Assembly (NCBI GenBank): GCA_029262415.1
Contig: JAJCZL010000037.1
Location: forward strand, 1-64,000
Direction: 5' to 3'
DNA: 64,000 nucleotides
Source of the DNA: Deltaproteobacteria bacterium
GTDB taxonomy: Bacteria; Desulfobacterota; Binatia; UBA1149; JAJCZL01
The translations under genes were made by a program, and so were the position numbers. Shown here piece by piece: positions 61,692 to 64,000 of this stretch. How positions within the stretch are numbered: the stretch's first letter is position 1; the number at the start of each line of letters is the position of its first letter. Under the pieces are notes generated by a model that was not told where the DNA came from, made no database searches, and worked only from the letters and a program-made list of their open reading frames with translations.

Positions 61692-62136
61692 TACGGCGGT
61701 GATCCCAACTCGAGATTTTCTCGGGTTGGAAGATCAACGCGAACCGTTTGCGAACCTGCGCGCGCACCATGTCTGCAACCACATCTTCTTCGGCGCCCAT
61801 ATACTTCGCCGAGTTCGCAACACCGATGCGATAACAAAGCTCTTGGTCGTCGACAACCTGATAGCGTCCGCGCATGAACACACCGCGGAGTTGGTTGTAC
61901 TGGGTACCATCCTCGATCAAAGCCGAACCACGATCGTCGCGCTCGATGTTCTTGACCTTCTGCGAGGTCTTGTAGGTATGCATGTGAGCGAGCCCGTCGA
62001 TCATCGAAAACCACATCGGCACCAGGTGCGGCCAGCCGTCGTGATTGATGGTTCCCATGATCAAGGTTTTCGAACCAACGATATAGTCGAGTACCTCTTC
62101 GTCACTCAGAGCGATGGAAGATCTTTGATTTGCCAT
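61684..62136 (-). CDS. Pyridoxamine 5'-phosphate oxidase family (PPOX/F420-type) protein
   Basis: A 150-residue split-barrel protein. SKTLIMGTINHDGWPHLVPM, WFSMIDGLAHMHTYKTSQKV and KNIERDDRGSALIEDG follow the PPOX-class pattern, in which the KTSQKVKNI/LR segment contacts the flavin phosphate. It probably binds FMN or F420 and reduces or senses a small substrate. ATG 62136 is chosen; TTG 62148 is in frame. The upstream gene's stop (TAG, 62142-62144) is six bases before this ATG. Confidence 0.8.
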   Translation of the reverse strand: MANQRSSIALSDEEVLDYIVGSKTLIMGTINHDGWPHLVPMWFSMIDGLAHMHTYKTSQKVKNIERDDRGSALIEDGTQYNQLRGVFMRGRYQVVDDQELCYRIGVANSAKYMGAEEDVVADMVRAQVRKRFALIFQPEKISSWDHRRIG

Positions 62137-62141
62137 TTCGC

Positions 62142-62792
62142 CTACCAATCCGCCGGATCGTCGTAGAACTCGTCGAGGAACTCGTCACTGCCGCCGTTCT
62201 CTTCGCGGAAGTCTCCGTCCCAGTGCTCCCGGGCGGCCTCCTTCATGTACAGTTCCTCATCGGTAATCGGAAGCGGCGGCTCCTCGCCACGGTCTTTGGC
62301 GTCGGTAGCGGCCTGCTGCGCGGCATTCTCTTCGGCTTGACGCTTGTGGCGTTCGTCGAGCAAAGGCGGCCGGACATCTGGAAAGTTCGGGTCAAGATAC
62401 GGGTCGGGCAACGCCAAACCGAGCTCCGGCCTCGCCGCCGGAGACGGCAACGGCTTGACGCCGTCGGTGGGCGGCAAGCCATCTATCCCGTCCTTTGCCT
62501 CGCCGCTCAGAATCGACTCGGGAGGCGGCTCATGCGGTCGCAACCTGTCCTTGCTCCAATACATATCAGCCGCGGGATCTGCCGGTAACTCTTGGCGTGC
62601 ATTGCCACGCGCCTGCCCGCGCTCGAGCGGTGCGCGCGTCGCACCGGTGGGACCGACCGGTAGGTTCTGTGCAGCGCCGCTGCCGCAAACTACCGACACC
62701 AGAAGCGCTGAAACGACCAGCGTCGCACCAAGCCCTGTGCAACTGCGGGTGCACCCGTGAGCGCGGGCAGGTCTAGATGACAATTGAGTCAT
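62142..62792 (-). CDS. Hypothetical exported Pro/acid-rich protein
   Basis: A 216-residue protein. An N-terminal signal segment (LGATLVVSALLVSVVCGSGA) is followed by low-complexity sequence rich in Pro, Asp, Glu, Arg and Gln (PLPSPAARPELGLALPDPYL, EENAAQQAATDAKDRGEEPP) and an acidic end (SDEFLDEFYDDPADW). It is probably unstructured in the periplasm. ATG 62792 lies inside the 3' end of the AsnC-like gene (20-base overlap). I do not recognise a family. Confidence 0.6.
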   Translation of the reverse strand: MTQLSSRPARAHGCTRSCTGLGATLVVSALLVSVVCGSGAAQNLPVGPTGATRAPLERGQARGNARQELPADPAADMYWSKDRLRPHEPPPESILSGEAKDGIDGLPPTDGVKPLPSPAARPELGLALPDPYLDPNFPDVRPPLLDERHKRQAEENAAQQAATDAKDRGEEPPLPITDEELYMKEAAREHWDGDFREENGGSDEFLDEFYDDPADW

Positions 62793-63348
62793 CGCTCCAA
62801 TCGTCGCGCAGCATCCCGTGCTCCATGTTGAGGGGAAGGATGTAGTTGCGCATCACCCGAATAGGATGAATCAGCCGCATGGTCGAGACCTCGTCGATGA
62901 TACCCGGCTTTTTATGGCGCTCTTCGAGTGCCGGGACGATTTGCTCCTGAAACTTCTCGATGATGTCGGCATCCGAGGTTCCATCGATGAGCATTACCAA
63001 AGCCACCCGCCCATCGACCTCGGCGACGTGCGACTCGTAGACCGATTGCGTGAACACTGTCGCAACTTTGGGCTCTTGTTCGACCACCTTCAAGAGCTGC
63101 TTTACCGTCACCCCGATTTTGCAGCGGATGATGTAGAGGTGACGACACAGATAGCGACCGGTTCCCGCAGCAGACATGTCGATTTCGGCGAAGTAACGAA
63201 GCAATCCGTCGTCTTCCAGCCTTTGTCGCTTCTTTCCCACTGTCTTAGGCGAGATGCCCCTTTGCTCGGCCAGTTTATTGTCCGAGATCCTGGGGTTCCT
63301 GATCAGCGCCTTGGCTATTTTGACTTCCTGTTCGTCGAGATCCTTCAC
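62773..63348 (-). CDS. Lrp/AsnC-type transcriptional regulator
   Basis: A 191-residue regulator. The N-terminal winged-helix of Lrp/AsnC type is clear: DLDEQEVKIAKALIRNPRIS, DNKLAEQRGISPKTVGKKRQ, RLEDDGLLRYFAEID. The C-terminal half (YIIRCKIGVTVKQLLKVVEQ..., SVYESHVAEVDGRVALVMLI) would be the RAM-like sensor domain, followed by an atypical C-terminal extension. GTG 63348 is chosen because GAGG lies five bases upstream and a hydrophobic stretch in the longer frame (to 63480) is out of character. It faces the glutamate synthase gene, a common target of Lrp-type regulators. Confidence 0.78.
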   Translation of the reverse strand: MKDLDEQEVKIAKALIRNPRISDNKLAEQRGISPKTVGKKRQRLEDDGLLRYFAEIDMSAAGTGRYLCRHLYIIRCKIGVTVKQLLKVVEQEPKVATVFTQSVYESHVAEVDGRVALVMLIDGTSDADIIEKFQEQIVPALEERHKKPGIIDEVSTMRLIHPIRVMRNYILPLNMEHGMLRDDWSDDSIVI

Positions 63349-63441
63349 CTGTGCCTCTTTTGGGTATTCACTGCCGAAATATCCTAATATTTGGAGCGTA
63401 ATGGCTAGTATACCCAGGTATCCGCCCGGGCGCCATTCTTC

Positions 63442-63470
63442 TTGACTCGGTTTTTGGCTTTGGCTACCTT
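63442..63470 (+). promoter_or_regulatory. Possible sigma-70 promoter for gltB
   Basis: TTGACT (63442-63447), a 17-base spacer, and TACCTT (63465-63470), 36 bases before ATG 63506. The -35 is good and the -10 weak. Confidence 0.3.
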
Positions 63471-63505
63471 TGGCGGTCACGCCTCCGCTAGGGGGCTACA
63501 AGACT

Positions 63506-64000
63506 ATGGCGCCCTTAGACACATACCGAACCAACACGATGGGTCCACTGTACGACCCCTCGACCGAGCACGACAGTTGCGGCGTCGGTTTCGTCGCCAA
63601 TTCCAGCGGAGAGCACACCCACAAGGTCGTCCTCGACGGCATAGAGGCTCTCGAACGGCTCGAGCACCGCGGCGCCTGCGGCTGCGACCCCGAGTCGGGC
63701 GACGGCGCCGGCATCCTTATTCAGGTCCCGCACGGCTACCTCGAAGCGGCCTGCAGGCAAGACGACATTCGACTCCCCGAACGGGGAAGCTACGGCGTCG
63801 GGATGGTATTCCTCCCGCTCGACGAGGTGCTTCAAAGCCACGCGCGCGGCCTCCTCGACTCTGCGGCCAAGGAACTCGGGCTCGACTGTCTGGGCTGGCG
63901 CGACGTTCCCGTCGATGAGGGCTACTGCGGTAAAATTGCACTGTCGGGTAAGCCCCACATCGCGCAGGTGTTCTATGCCCCCGCGGGCGACCCCTTGGAC
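63506..64000 (+). CDS. gltB: Glutamate synthase large subunit, N-terminal part (runs off right edge)
   Basis: 165 codons of an open frame starting at ATG 63506 and cut by the right edge. The product contains LYDPSTEHDSCGVGFVANSS, LERLEHRGACGCDPESGDGA and GILIQVPHGYL, the class II glutaminase domain of GltB; the Cys of DSCGVGF becomes the N-terminal nucleophile after removal of a propeptide of about 20 residues. GltB makes glutamate from glutamine and 2-oxoglutarate. GGGGG lies ten bases upstream. It is divergent from the Lrp/AsnC-type gene. Confidence 0.9.
   Translation, partial: MAPLDTYRTNTMGPLYDPSTEHDSCGVGFVANSSGEHTHKVVLDGIEALERLEHRGACGCDPESGDGAGILIQVPHGYLEAACRQDDIRLPERGSYGVGMVFLPLDEVLQSHARGLLDSAAKELGLDCLGWRDVPVDEGYCGKIALSGKPHIAQVFYAPAGDPLD

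Overview
The window is GC-rich, densely packed DNA from a Gram-negative bacterium. Outer-membrane barrels, lipoproteins, a LolA-like carrier, a KefA/MscK-type channel and an AmpG-type muropeptide permease all point to two membranes. The myxococcal-type Cys-rich 31-residue repeats, the secreted proteins with dockerin-like tails, NxxGxxAF-repeat and Asp-box proteins, and a DUF3467 protein suggest a lineage of the old 'Deltaproteobacteria' grade (Myxococcota, Desulfobacterota or Binatota-like), probably uncultured. This placement is inference from gene content. No rRNA, tRNA or CRISPR array was seen.

Layout. 1-7.3 kb: secreted surface proteins on the minus strand (a giant Cys-rich repeat protein cut by the left edge, an NxxGxxAF-repeat protein, a six-Asp-box protein). 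7.4-13 kb: a thiolase-like enzyme, a DUF3467 protein, an outer-membrane barrel, an SRPBCC-TIGR01777 fusion and an FAD oxidoreductase. 13.2-16.6 kb: an EgtD-like histidine methyltransferase followed by a betaine/ergothioneine-type ABC transporter whose binding domain is fused in front of the permease. 16.7-19.6 kb: an SRAP protein, then a decayed patch with a frameshifted HNH endonuclease, 'ATTCCGCGCGGAAT' palindromes, an internally deleted IS1182-like transposase remnant and a truncated FAD oxidoreductase. 19.6-33 kb: mostly housekeeping and metabolism (lipoproteins, PHP esterase, a glycosyltransferase with a histone-H1-like tail, a hydrolase, a CDF transporter, an enoyl-CoA hydratase, the AguA/AguB agmatine-to-putrescine pair, AmpG, NUDIX, Rieske, a sulfatase-like membrane protein). 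33.2-36.7 kb: two paralogous modules, each a small exported protein followed by a zinc metallopeptidase with a dockerin-like tail. 37-45 kb: a dienelactone hydrolase, a large mechanosensitive channel, a DUF523/DUF1722 protein and two tandem Mrp ATPases. 45.6-47.6 kb: a third dockerin-tailed protein and an SDR. 47.7-54.6 kb: the most unusual locus. 54.6-61.6 kb: a TPP enzyme and a TetR/LolA-like/barrel/MMPL lipid-export-type operon. 61.7-64 kb: a PPOX protein, an exported protein, an AsnC/Lrp regulator and the divergent start of glutamate synthase.

The strongest candidate for an undescribed system is 47751-54550: six tightly coupled genes encoding an SO_0444-type metal permease fused to an HflK-like SPFH domain, two further SPFH proteins (HflC-like and HflK-like), and a complete ZnuABC-type zinc/manganese importer. 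Histidine-rich loops or tails occur in the permease, the binding protein and the ATPase. This suggests a metal-homeostasis assembly organised around an SPFH membrane scaffold.
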